Assembly (NCBI RefSeq): GCF_000971235.1
Contig: NZ_BBMB01000011.1
Span: 4,547 to 68,546 of the forward strand
Length of the DNA: 64,000 nucleotides
Direction: 5' to 3'
Source of the DNA: Demequina subtropica
GTDB taxonomy: Bacteria; Actinomycetota; Actinomycetes; Actinomycetales; Demequinaceae
The number at the start of each line of letters is the position of its first letter. Position 1 is the stretch's first letter. The translations under genes were made by a program, and so were the position numbers. The notes under the pieces were generated by a model. That model saw nothing but the letters and a program-made list of their open reading frames with translations. It had not been told where the DNA came from and did not search any database. Shown here piece after piece: positions 8,862-17,533 of the stretch.

Positions 8862-9241
8862 ACCGTGACCTCCTGGTCGAGCAGCCCCAGGTAGTCGAGC
8901 TTGTCGATGATGACGTCCGCCGTGAACGGCTTGATGACGTACTCGTGAGCGCCGGCCGCGAGCGCGCGGACGATCTGGTCCTGCTCGCCCTCGGTGGTGA
9001 TCATCATGAGCGTGATGTCGCGGTACTCGGGCTTGGAGCGCGCCGCGACGATGAACTCGTAGCCGTTCATCACGGGCATGTTCCAGTCGATGCAGCACAG
9101 GCGCACGTCGGGGTGCTGCTCGAGCCGCATGAGCGCCTCCTGGCCGTCGCCCGCCTCGATCACCTCGAAGCCGACGTCCTTGAGGATCGTTCCCACGATC
9201 CTGCGCATCACACGCGAGTCGTCGATGACAAGAGCCTTCAT
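8858..9241 (-). CDS. cheY: CheY chemotaxis response regulator (first copy)
   Basis: 127-residue receiver. Asp pocket at 7-8, phospho-acceptor Asp52 in CIDWNMPVM, Thr in MITTEG and Lys104 in IKPFT are intact. Carries the signal from CheA to the flagellar switch. Its start overlaps the cheR stop and its stop overlaps cheX, each by four bases. About half its positions differ from the second CheY, so the two are old paralogues, not a recent duplicate. Confidence 0.95.
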   Translation of the reverse strand: MKALVIDDSRVMRRIVGTILKDVGFEVIEAGDGQEALMRLEQHPDVRLCCIDWNMPVMNGYEFIVAARSKPEYRDITLMMITTEGEQDQIVRALAAGAHEYVIKPFTADVIIDKLDYLGLLDQEVTV

Positions 9242-10050
9242 GCTGCCTTCCCTTCCCGGGGCCGGTACAGGGCGCCGCCCGCGACGGGCACGCGCTCCCA
9301 GATGTCGTCGACGCCGATGGTGCTCTCCGCCGCGCCCAGGAAGACCCAGCCGCCGGGGGCGAGCACCGACCGCACGCGACGCATCACGTCACGCTTGGTC
9401 GCCACGTCGAAGTAGATGAGGACGTTGCGCAGGAACACCACGTCGTAGGGGCCGCCCAGGGGCGGCGCATCGAGGAGGTTGTGGCGACGGAACGCCACCA
9501 TGGACCGCAGGCGCTCGTTCGCCTCGAAGAAGGCGCCCTTGCGCTCGAAGTGGCGCACGAGCATCGGCGCCGGGAGGCCGCGGTTGACCTCGAGCTGCGA
9601 GTACTGACCGCTGCGGCCCTTGGCGAGGACCTCCTCCGACAGGTCGGTCGCGACGATGCTCGCGCGGACGTCGGGGAAGTGCTCGGCGATGGTCATCGCG
9701 ATCGAGTACGGCTCCTGGCCGGACGAGCACGCGGCGGACCAGACCTTGAGGTGCTTGCCGCGTCGCGCGATCGCATCGGGGATCACGACGTCCTTGAGCA
9801 CGTTGAACGGGTGCCGGTCGCGGAACCACGAGGTCTCGTTGGTGGTGAGCGCCTCGACCACCTTGTCGTGCAGCGTCACGTTCGCGCGCACGGAGCGGAT
9901 GTACGACTCGACGTCCGCCGCGCCCGCCGAGCGGGCGAGCGGCGCGAGGCGGCTCTCGACCAGGTACTCCTTGCCGGTGTCGAGCTGGATCGCGCTGCGG
10001 CGCCTCACGAGCGTCGCGACGAAGTCGAACGAGTCGGGTGCGATGGTCAT
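9238..10050 (-). CDS. cheR: CheR chemoreceptor methyltransferase
   Basis: SAM-dependent methyltransferase that adds methyl groups to receptor glutamates. 270 residues from the ATG at 10050, which overlaps the cheB stop by four bases. Seen: N-terminal helical domain, KVWSAACSSGQEPYSIA (SAM-binding motif I), the acidic loop IVATDLSEEVL, and YDVVFLRNVLIYF. It works opposite CheB in adaptation. The receptors here end in KVETFTY, so whether CheR tethers to them is unknown. Confidence 0.95.
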   Translation of the reverse strand: MTIAPDSFDFVATLVRRRSAIQLDTGKEYLVESRLAPLARSAGAADVESYIRSVRANVTLHDKVVEALTTNETSWFRDRHPFNVLKDVVIPDAIARRGKHLKVWSAACSSGQEPYSIAMTIAEHFPDVRASIVATDLSEEVLAKGRSGQYSQLEVNRGLPAPMLVRHFERKGAFFEANERLRSMVAFRRHNLLDAPPLGGPYDVVFLRNVLIYFDVATKRDVMRRVRSVLAPGGWVFLGAAESTIGVDDIWERVPVAGGALYRPREGKAA

Positions 10051-11108
10051 GCGACGGCCTCCTTCCCGGCGGTGCGGCCCTGGGTCGCGCGCACGAGCGC
10101 GGGCGCGATCGCGTCGAGCGGCAGGATCTCGTGGGCCAGGCCCGCGCCGGCCACCGCGCCGGGCATGCCCCACACCACGGACGTGGCCTGGTCCTGCGCG
10201 ATCATGCGGCCGCCCGCGTCCACGAGCCCACGGGTCGCATCGCGACCGTCGGAGCCCATGCCGGTGAGCATCACGCCCAGCAGGTCGCCGCCGTAGACCT
10301 TGACGGCCGAACGGAACAGCACGTCGACCGCGGGACGGCAGAAGTTGACCTGGGGACCCTTGTTCAGGGACGTGATGATGGCGTTGCCGGCCTGCTTGAC
10401 CTCGAGGTGCATGTCGCCGGGAGCGACGTACACCGTGCCCGGGACGAGCCGCTCGTTTCCGGCGGCCTCGACCACGCGCGACGGGCCGATGCGGTCGAGC
10501 CGCGCGGCGAGCTGCGTGGTGAACATGGGCGGCATGTGCTGCACCAGCACCACCGGCACCGGCAGCGGCGCGGCGAGCGCGCCGAAGACCTTCGAGAGCG
10601 CCTCGGGACCGCCGGTCGAGGATCCGATGACCACGGCGCGCGGCGGGCGGGCCGACGCGGACGCGGGTCGGGTGCGGACGCTGCCCGCCGCGACGACCGG
10701 GGCGCCGCACAGCGCCTTGACCTTGGGGATGAGCTGCGACGTGATGACGCGGATCGCCTCGGCGGGGTTGGCCACCTGCGTGGGCTTGGTCGCGTAGTCC
10801 GAGGCCCCCGACGCGAGCGCGTCGAGCGTCGCGGACGCGCCATGCGAGGTCAGCGTCGAGAACATCACGATGGGGGTGCGCACGCCCGAGCGGCGCAGCG
10901 CACGGACCGTCTCGATGCCGTTCATCACGGGCATCTCGATGTCCATGGTGATGAGGTCGGGCTTGAGCGCCGCGACCTTGGTCAGCGCGATGGAGCCGTT
11001 CTGCGCGACCCCGACCACCTCGATGGCGGGATCGGACGCGAGCGACTCGGAGACGATGCGCCGCACGACGACCGAGTCGTCGACGACGAGCACCCTGATC
11101 GGGGACAC
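10047..11108 (-). CDS. cheB: CheB receptor methylesterase/deamidase
   Basis: 353 residues. N-terminal receiver with Asp56 (TMDIEMPVM), a linker rich in Ala/Arg/Pro (about 138-155), then the esterase domain. The catalytic triad is visible as Ser164 (GSSTGGPEA), His191 (VQHMPP) and the Asp in TGMGSDGRD. It removes methyl esters from the four receptors when phosphorylated by CheA. Start is GTG at 11108. It lies 10 bases after cheW. Confidence 0.96.
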   Translation of the reverse strand: MSPIRVLVVDDSVVVRRIVSESLASDPAIEVVGVAQNGSIALTKVAALKPDLITMDIEMPVMNGIETVRALRRSGVRTPIVMFSTLTSHGASATLDALASGASDYATKPTQVANPAEAIRVITSQLIPKVKALCGAPVVAAGSVRTRPASASARPPRAVVIGSSTGGPEALSKVFGALAAPLPVPVVLVQHMPPMFTTQLAARLDRIGPSRVVEAAGNERLVPGTVYVAPGDMHLEVKQAGNAIITSLNKGPQVNFCRPAVDVLFRSAVKVYGGDLLGVMLTGMGSDGRDATRGLVDAGGRMIAQDQATSVVWGMPGAVAGAGLAHEILPLDAIAPALVRATQGRTAGKEAVA

Positions 11109-11118
11109 CGGCGCTCGC

Positions 11119-11538
11119 CTAGACCTGGACCGCGAGGTCGACGTCGAGCGCGAGGAGCAGCTCGTCGTCCAGCTGGTACACGCCGGTGACGAAGTCGCGG
11201 AGGGCGGGCTCGAGCGTGGGCGGCGGTGAGCCGAAGCGGCTGCCGTCGATCTCGAGCACGTCGCCCACCTGGTCCACCAGGAGCGAGACGGGCTCGCCGT
11301 CGACCTTGACCACCATCATCATCGGGTCGTCGTCCTCGCCGAAGCCCTCACGGCCCAGGCGCACGCGCAGGTCGACCAGCAGGACCACCTGTCCGCGCAG
11401 GTTGACGAGCCCGGCGACGCCCTTGGGGGCGTGCGGCACCGGGGTGTGCGCCTGCATCCGCAGGGCCTCCTGGACGCGCGCGACGTCGATGCCGTAGAGG
11501 CAGTCGTCGAGCTTGAACGTGGCGAGCTGGTGTCGCAT
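11119..11538 (-). CDS. cheW: CheW coupling protein
   Basis: 139 residues forming a single CheW/SH3-like domain: YGIDVARVQEALR, then GLVNLRGQVVLLVDLRVRLG, the typical strand-turn pattern. It links receptor tips to the P5 domain of CheA. One base separates it from the cheA stop. Since CheA itself has two CheW-like domains here, this is the third such domain in the operon. Confidence 0.95.
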   Translation of the reverse strand: MRHQLATFKLDDCLYGIDVARVQEALRMQAHTPVPHAPKGVAGLVNLRGQVVLLVDLRVRLGREGFGEDDDPMMMVVKVDGEPVSLLVDQVGDVLEIDGSRFGSPPPTLEPALRDFVTGVYQLDDELLLALDVDLAVQV

Positions 11539-11539
11539 C

Positions 11540-13807
11540 TCAGTGCTCCGATCCGGCGCCGACGAGCTCGGCGTCCTGCACGTCGTAGAAGGCGGAGTCG
11601 GCGTCCCTCACGGTCGCCTCGAGGTCCAGCAGCTCGGTGACCCGGCCGCGGACGATGATCGAGCCCAGCAGGCCGTAGCCCGAGACCTCGGAGCGGTCGG
11701 CGATCGCGCACTCGACGATGTCGACGACCTCGTCCGCGACGAGCGCCACGGAGCGGTCGCCGCGCTGGCAGACCACCACGGCGAGCTCCTCGCGGAACGT
11801 CGAGCCGAGCCCGAGCACCTGCGCGAGGTCCACCACGGGGGTGATCCGCTCGCGGTACTGCATCACGAGCGAGCCGGAGACCCGCTCGAGGACCTCCATG
11901 GGGAAGCGCTCGAGGCGCGTGACCGCGCCCATGGGCATCGCGACCTGGCGGTCCTCGCCCACGGAGACGATGAGCATCTGCTCGGTCTCGCCCGTGCTCG
12001 TCGCCACCGCGTCGCGATCGTCGCCGATCGCCTCCTGGAGCTCGAGCGCGCGGCGTGCCACGGCGGGGATGTCGAGGATGAGCGTCACGGAGCCGTCGCC
12101 CAGCAGCGTCGCGCCGGCGTAGAGCCCGATGCCCTTGACCGCCGCCGCGATGGGCTTCGCCACGATCTCCTCGGTGTTCCGCACGTGGTCGACCAGCAGG
12201 CCGAAGCGGCCGCCGTCCGCGTGCATCACCGCGATGACGGCGCCGACGAGCGACTCGCGCGGCGTGCGGCCGAGCACGTCGCGAAGGTCGACGAGCGGCA
12301 GCAGGCGGCCGCGCAGGCGGAACACCGGGGCCTCGCCGACGTACTCGACGCCGGTCTGCTTGTCGTCGATCGCGAGCAGCTCGAGCAGGTTGATCTGCGG
12401 GATCGCGTACGTCTCGGACGCGCACTCGACGGTGAGCGCCGGCATGATCGCGAGCGTCAGCGGGATGCGCAGGCGCCACGTGGTGCCCACGCCGACGGTC
12501 GACTGCACGTCGACCACGCCGCCGATCGCATCGACCTTGGTCTTCACGACGTCCATGCCCACGCCGCGGCCGGACACGTGGGTGACCTGCTCCGCGGTCG
12601 AGAAGCCGGGCAGGAACAGCAGCTGGAACACGTCCTGGGGCGCGAGGTCCGCGACGTCGGCGGCGCTGCGCAGGCCGCGCTCGACGGCCTTGGCGGCGAT
12701 GGCCTGCGGGTCGATGCCCTTGCCGTCGTCGGAGATCTCGATGACCACCTGGCCGCCCTGGTGGAACGCGCGGAGCGTGAGCACACCCTGCGTGGGCTTG
12801 CCCGCGGCGGTGCGCTGCTCGGGCGACTCGATGCCGTGATCGATCGCGTTGCGGATGAGGTGCGTCAGCGGGTCCTTGATCGCCTCGAGGACGCCACGGT
12901 CGAGCTCGGTCTCCTTGCCGATCATGTCGAGCCGCACCTGGCGGCCGAGCGAGGCCGAGATGTCGCGCACCATGCGCGGGACCTTCGACCACACGTTGTC
13001 GATGGGCTGCATGCGCGTCTTCATGACGCCCTGCTGGAGCTCGGTCGCGATGAGCGCGAGGCGCTGGGTCGCGTGCACCAGGGCGGGGTCGTCGATGTCC
13101 GCGGCGAGGCTCGTCATCGCGTTGCGCGCGAGCACCAGCTCGCCCACGTGACGCATGAGCGCGTCGAGCACCTCGACGTCGACGCGGATCGAGGACTCGG
13201 TCGCGGAGCGCACGGGCGCCTCCTCCGCGGCAGGCTCGGACGCGGCGGGCTCGGGCGCGGACGATGCGGCGGCCGGCTTGGCCGGCAGCGGGGCGTCGGC
13301 CTTCCTGCCCGGAAGCACGGGGGCGGGCTTGGGCTTCTCCGCCGGCGCCTCGTCCGCGGGTGCCTCGTCGACGGGCGCGGGCTCGACCGGAGCCTCGGCC
13401 ACGGCGGTCTCGGGCGCCTCGGTGCCGTCGAGCACGGCCTGGATCGATGCGACCACGGCGGTGGTGTCGAGGTCTCCCTCGGCACCGGTGGACTCGATCG
13501 AGCGCAGCAGCTCGCGCACCGCGTCGACCATGGTGAGCAGCACGTCGGTGGTGCGCTGCGTCATCTCGCGCTTGCCGTCGCGGAGCTCGGCGAGCAGGCT
13601 CTCGCCCACGTGGGTCACGCCCTCGAGCGAGCCGAAGCCCAGGAATCCGCTGGTGCCCTTGATCGTGTGGATCGTGCGGAACACCGAGCTCAGCAGCGAT
13701 CGCGATCCCGCGTCGCCCTCGAGGGCGACCAGATCGGAATCGAGCTGGTCGAGGTTCTCGTAGCTCTCCACCACGAACTCGCGGACGATCTCGTCCATCG
13801 CGTCCAT
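11540..13807 (-). CDS. cheA: CheA chemotaxis histidine kinase with two CheW-like domains
   Basis: 755 residues. HPt domain (1-105) with phospho-His47 in FRTIHTIKGTSGF; an Ala/Pro/Glu-rich linker (about 135-215) replaces a clear P2 domain; dimer helices; then the ATPase with N box HLIRNAIDHGIES and G boxes DDGKGID and GRGVGMDVV. Two CheW-like modules follow (about 485-620 and 625-750), where most CheA proteins have one. Start ATG 13807 follows GGGAG. First gene of the chemotaxis operon, with a sigma-28-like promoter upstream. It phosphorylates the two CheY proteins and CheB. Confidence 0.96.
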   Translation of the reverse strand: MDAMDEIVREFVVESYENLDQLDSDLVALEGDAGSRSLLSSVFRTIHTIKGTSGFLGFGSLEGVTHVGESLLAELRDGKREMTQRTTDVLLTMVDAVRELLRSIESTGAEGDLDTTAVVASIQAVLDGTEAPETAVAEAPVEPAPVDEAPADEAPAEKPKPAPVLPGRKADAPLPAKPAAASSAPEPAASEPAAEEAPVRSATESSIRVDVEVLDALMRHVGELVLARNAMTSLAADIDDPALVHATQRLALIATELQQGVMKTRMQPIDNVWSKVPRMVRDISASLGRQVRLDMIGKETELDRGVLEAIKDPLTHLIRNAIDHGIESPEQRTAAGKPTQGVLTLRAFHQGGQVVIEISDDGKGIDPQAIAAKAVERGLRSAADVADLAPQDVFQLLFLPGFSTAEQVTHVSGRGVGMDVVKTKVDAIGGVVDVQSTVGVGTTWRLRIPLTLAIMPALTVECASETYAIPQINLLELLAIDDKQTGVEYVGEAPVFRLRGRLLPLVDLRDVLGRTPRESLVGAVIAVMHADGGRFGLLVDHVRNTEEIVAKPIAAAVKGIGLYAGATLLGDGSVTLILDIPAVARRALELQEAIGDDRDAVATSTGETEQMLIVSVGEDRQVAMPMGAVTRLERFPMEVLERVSGSLVMQYRERITPVVDLAQVLGLGSTFREELAVVVCQRGDRSVALVADEVVDIVECAIADRSEVSGYGLLGSIIVRGRVTELLDLEATVRDADSAFYDVQDAELVGAGSEH

Positions 13808-13858
13808 AGAAATGCTCCCTCACCCGTCAGGGGCGGCACCGCCGCCATGTCGGGGGAC

Positions 13859-13885
13859 CCATCGGCACGAGCCGCCGGGTGGTGA
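13859..13885 (-). promoter_or_regulatory. Sigma-28-like promoter of the chemotaxis operon
   Basis: Minus-strand TCAC (13882-13885), 15 bases and GCCGATGG (13859-13866) lie in the 108-base gap between csrA and cheA, about 50 bases before the cheA start. Same spacing as the other seven sites. Confidence 0.65.
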
Positions 13886-13915
13886 GCAGTCCTGGCGCGC
13901 ATGCCAGGCGGGGTG

Positions 13916-14149
13916 TCAGGGAGTCGGCGGGGCGAGGGAGCGCAGGCTCTCCTCGGCGGCGTCGTCGGCCTGCGCGGCCGCGGCGTTCTCCTTCTCGATC
14001 GCCTCGAGGATCTCCGCACGGGTCACCCGCACGTCGCGCGGCGCATCGATGCCCACGCGGACCCCGTCCGAGCGCACGTCGAGCACCGTCACGACGATGT
14101 CGGTGCCGATGACGAGCTTCTCGCCGATGCGGCGGGAGAGGACAAGCAT
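13916..14149 (-). CDS. csrA: CsrA translational regulator
   Basis: 77-residue RNA-binding protein. MLVLSRRIGEKLVIG and VRVGIDAPRDVRVTRAEI are diagnostic; an acidic/Ala-rich tail (about 58-77) extends past the usual 60-odd residues. CsrA dimers bind GGA motifs and block translation, and FliW (in this window at 42566) is its known antagonist in Gram-positive bacteria. No Shine-Dalgarno is visible. TACCTT (14156-14161, minus strand) lies six bases before the ATG, so a leaderless transcript is possible. Its targets probably include fliC. Confidence 0.95.
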   Translation of the reverse strand: MLVLSRRIGEKLVIGTDIVVTVLDVRSDGVRVGIDAPRDVRVTRAEILEAIEKENAAAAQADDAAEESLRSLAPPTP

Positions 14150-14192
14150 GAGTCAAAGGTATCGGCTCACGCGCGAACGCGACGAACCGGCC

Positions 14193-15446
14193 CTACGGGC
14201 GCGCCTCTCGCGCCCTCAGCGCCGCGAGCGCCTCGTCGAGCCGCGCGGCCCACGCGACGCGCGACGCGGGCACGCCGTCCATCCACGCGACCGGCAGCGG
14301 ATCGCCGAGCGCGCGGCCCGGCTCGTCGCTTGCCGCGAGGCCCGATACCGCCGTCGCATCGACGCTTCCCGCGGCGATGAGCGACTCGACCGGGGCGCCG
14401 CCGCGGCCCTCCGCGTCCACGGCCGCCCAGCACGCGTGCGCGTCCAGGGCCTCGACGAGCGAGGCGATGAGCGACGCGTCCGACGCCGCCTCGACGCCGA
14501 GCGCGACGATCGCATGCGCCGTGGCGTCCGGCCCGCCGACACGCTCGCGGAGGGTGCGCGCGGCGGCGGCCGTCCGGATCCGTCGGCCGTGACCCGGGAC
14601 CGCCGCGGCGTCGCCCGCGAGGGCGACGTCCGTGGCGGCCATGCCGCGCCAGCGCGCGACCTGGCACGCGACGTCGAAGGCCCGCTCCGGCGCCCCCACG
14701 ACGACGAGCAGCTCGCCGGGCGCGGCGGCGGCCGGGACCGTGTCGAGCCCGCGCACGAGCGCCGCGAGCGCGACGCGGGATCCGGGCTCGTCATGCTCGA
14801 GCAGCGCGGCGGGCACGCCGAGCGCGAGCAGCTCGCCCGTGGTCGGGTCCGCGTGCGGGTCCTGCATGGCGGCCTCGGCGGGCGCGACCGGGACGTCCTC
14901 GTGCCCGGGCTCGCGGACCACGATGCGGTCGCCCGCATCGGCCACGGGGAAGCGCGCGGGCACGAAGTCGCGCATCGTCGTCGGCTCGTTCACCTGCGCG
15001 GCGGGCTCCGCCGCCCACGCGGGCGTGGGGGCGAGCGGCTCGGCGGGCGCATCGTCCGTGCCGGGGCCCGCGACCAGGCGCGCGAGCAGCGCGCCGAACT
15101 CGTCCTGCGTGTCCGCCGCGGGCATCGCCGGGGCCGCGTCGCGCGCGACCGAGGCCAGCAGCTCGCGGCTCACCGCGGCGACGTCCGCGAGCTCGTCGTC
15201 CAGCCCGGCGTCCCGCTGCGGGCCGGCGCCCGGTGCCACCAGGGACGATGCGGGGCGCAGGCGCGTGTGCGCCTCGTCGGGCACCTCGACCGTGAGCGCG
15301 TAGGTGTCCCTCGCGAAGAAGCCGAGCACGCCTCCGGTGCGCACGCGCTCCGCGTGCACCACCCTCACCTCGGGGCCGTGCTCTTCACGTGCGCGCACGA
15401 GCAGCGCCTCGGCATCGGGACCCTCAAGCAGCAACCTGCGCGGCAT
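14193..15446 (-). CDS. FlhF-like protein lacking the GTPase P-loop
   Basis: 417 residues, directly after flhA (23-base overlap), where flhF sits in many flagellar operons. The N-terminus (VVHAERVRTGGVLGFFARD) resembles the FlhF B domain, which typically shows a GG-LGFF pattern. Where an SRP-type GTPase should have its Walker A motif, this protein has GELLVVVGAPERAFD, with no GKT/GKS, and no clear G-domain motif follows. The middle is Ala/Pro/Glu-rich. I infer a degenerate FlhF homologue that cannot bind GTP normally; it may keep a scaffolding role in flagellar placement. Assignment rests on position and the N-terminal motif. Confidence 0.6.
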   Translation of the reverse strand: MPRRLLLEGPDAEALLVRAREEHGPEVRVVHAERVRTGGVLGFFARDTYALTVEVPDEAHTRLRPASSLVAPGAGPQRDAGLDDELADVAAVSRELLASVARDAAPAMPAADTQDEFGALLARLVAGPGTDDAPAEPLAPTPAWAAEPAAQVNEPTTMRDFVPARFPVADAGDRIVVREPGHEDVPVAPAEAAMQDPHADPTTGELLALGVPAALLEHDEPGSRVALAALVRGLDTVPAAAAPGELLVVVGAPERAFDVACQVARWRGMAATDVALAGDAAAVPGHGRRIRTAAAARTLRERVGGPDATAHAIVALGVEAASDASLIASLVEALDAHACWAAVDAEGRGGAPVESLIAAGSVDATAVSGLAASDEPGRALGDPLPVAWMDGVPASRVAWAARLDEALAALRAREARP

Positions 15447-17481
15447 CGCTCACCACCCCCACGGCCTCGACCTGGAGGGGCGCGCACGTCACCTCGGAGT
15501 AGGACAGCACGGGCACCAGCGGCAGCGCGGTCGCGACGGTCCGGCGCAGCGCGGGGCGCAGCGCGGGCGCGCACGCGACCACGGCCTCGTGGCCCCCGTG
15601 CTCGACCTCGGCGAGGCGCCTGCGCAGCGAGCCGATCATGCGCTCGAGCCGGTCGGGGTCGACCGCGAGGATCATGCCCTCGTCGCCCGGCCGGCGCTGC
15701 TCGACCAGGTGCTGCTCGAGCAGCGGCTCGAGCGTGACGACCCGCAGCACGCCGTCCTCGGCGTACGGCGCCGCGATCGCGGGGCCGAGCGCGCCGCGCG
15801 CCGCCTCGATGAGGCCCTCGGGGTCCGTCGAGACCTTGGCGCGCAGCGTGAGGCCCTCGAGGATGCGAGGCAGGTCGCGGATGGACACGCGCTCCGCGAG
15901 CAGGCCGTGCAGCACGCGCTGGACCTCGCCGAGCGACAGCAGGCCCGGCACCAGCTCGTCGACCACGGCGCGGTCGAGCTGCTTGACGTTGTCGACGAGG
16001 ATGCGGACGTCCTCGCGGCTGAGCAGGCGCGGCGCGTTGGCCGAGATGATCGAGCCGAGGTGCGTGACGAGCACGGACACGCGGTCCACCACGGTCGCGC
16101 CGGAGAGCTCCGCCTGCGCGCGCACCTCCGCCGGGATCCAGCGGCCCGCGAGCCCGAAGACGGGCTCGCGCACCGGGGTGCCCATGAGGTGGTCGAGGTT
16201 GTCGCCGAGCGCGAGCAGCCGGCCGGGGGGCGCCTCGCCGCGACCGACCTCTACGCCCGCGATCTTCACCACGTAGGTCGAGCGCGGAAGGTCGACGCTG
16301 TCGCGCGTGCGGACCGGCGGGATCACGAGCCCGAGGTCCATCGCGACCTTGCGGCGCAGGCCGCGGACGCGGGCGAGCAGGTCCTGCTCGGTTCCCGAGC
16401 CGACCAGGTCCACCAGGTCGGGGGCGAGCTGGATCTCGAGCGCGTGGACGCGCATCTGGTCCATGAGCGCCTCGGGCGAGTCGGGCTCGGGGGCGCCGGG
16501 CTCGAGCTGCGCGGGACCGGCCTCGGCCTGCGCGAGCTCCGCCTTCTCCTTGGCGCCGACCCGCTGGCCGGCGATGAGCAGCACCGCGCCGACGAGCACG
16601 AACGGCACCTTGGGAAGGCCCGGCACGAGCGCCAGCATGATCGCCGCGCTGCCGGCGATGAGCAGCGCGATGCGCGACTGGCCCAGCTGGCGGCTCGCGG
16701 TGGTGCCCATGTCCTCGGAGGCGGTGGCGCGCGTGACGATGATTCCGGTGGACACCGACAGCAGCAGCGCGGGGATCTGCGAGACCAGCCCGTCGCCGAT
16801 GGTGAGCATCGAGAACTTCTCGATCGACTCCTGCGGGGACAGGCTCATCTGCATCATGCCGACCGCGAAGCCTCCGATGAGGTTCACGATGGTGATGATG
16901 ATGCCCGCGATCGCGTCACCCTTGACGAACTTCGAGCCTCCGTCCATCGCGCCGTAGAAGTCGGCCTCGGCCGCGACGTCCGCGCGGCGCTGACGCGCGG
17001 TCGCCTCGTCGATGAGGCCCGCGTTGAGGTCCGCGTCGATCGCCATCTGCTTGCCCGGCATCGCGTCGAGCGTGAACCGCGCGCCGACCTCGGCGACGCG
17101 GCCCGCACCGTTGGTGATGACCGCGAACTGGATCACCACGAGGATGAGGAAGATCACCAGGCCGATGACGAGCGAGCCGCCCACCACGATGTTGCCGAAC
17201 GCGCCGATCGCCTCGCCGGCGTAGCCGTCGCGCAGCACCAGGCGCGTCGACGCCACATTGAGGCCCAGGCGGAACAGCGTGAGCACCAGCAGCAGCGAGG
17301 GGAACACCGAGAAGTCGAGCGGCCTCTTCACGTACATCGACGTGAGCAGGACCACGAGCGACATCGCGATGTTGAACACGATGAGGAAGTCGAGCATCGC
17401 CGCGGGCAGCGGCACGACGAGCAGCATGACGATGCCGACGACGCCGACCGGGACGGCGAGCGTGCTGATTCGTGACTTCAC
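15424..17481 (-). CDS. flhA: FlhA flagellar export gate protein
   Basis: 685 residues, normal size. The N-terminal half carries about eight membrane segments with the FHIPEP-type stretch VITNGAGRVAEVGARFTLDA and MPGKQMAIDADLNAG; the C-terminal half (from about 345) is the cytosolic domain that docks chaperone-substrate complexes such as FliS-flagellin and FlgN-FlgK/L. Start is GTG at 17481 after AGGAGGGA. It follows flhB after 52 bases. Confidence 0.97.
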   Translation of the reverse strand: MKSRISTLAVPVGVVGIVMLLVVPLPAAMLDFLIVFNIAMSLVVLLTSMYVKRPLDFSVFPSLLLVLTLFRLGLNVASTRLVLRDGYAGEAIGAFGNIVVGGSLVIGLVIFLILVVIQFAVITNGAGRVAEVGARFTLDAMPGKQMAIDADLNAGLIDEATARQRRADVAAEADFYGAMDGGSKFVKGDAIAGIIITIVNLIGGFAVGMMQMSLSPQESIEKFSMLTIGDGLVSQIPALLLSVSTGIIVTRATASEDMGTTASRQLGQSRIALLIAGSAAIMLALVPGLPKVPFVLVGAVLLIAGQRVGAKEKAELAQAEAGPAQLEPGAPEPDSPEALMDQMRVHALEIQLAPDLVDLVGSGTEQDLLARVRGLRRKVAMDLGLVIPPVRTRDSVDLPRSTYVVKIAGVEVGRGEAPPGRLLALGDNLDHLMGTPVREPVFGLAGRWIPAEVRAQAELSGATVVDRVSVLVTHLGSIISANAPRLLSREDVRILVDNVKQLDRAVVDELVPGLLSLGEVQRVLHGLLAERVSIRDLPRILEGLTLRAKVSTDPEGLIEAARGALGPAIAAPYAEDGVLRVVTLEPLLEQHLVEQRRPGDEGMILAVDPDRLERMIGSLRRRLAEVEHGGHEAVVACAPALRPALRRTVATALPLVPVLSYSEVTCAPLQVEAVGVVSDAAQVAA

Positions 17482-17533
17482 AGGATTCCCTCCTGACGGG
17501 ACGGGCGGGGAGCGGGACGGGTGCGGGACGGTT

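Noticed and set aside
13859-14149. c-di-GMP or other known riboswitch in flagellar leaders
   Set aside because: I looked for conserved riboswitch cores in the cheA, flgB, fliC and flgN leaders and saw none I could name.
14156-14166. Sigma-28 promoter for csrA
   Set aside because: GCCGATAC resembles the -10, but the base at 15-base spacing gives TCGT instead of TCAC/TAAA.
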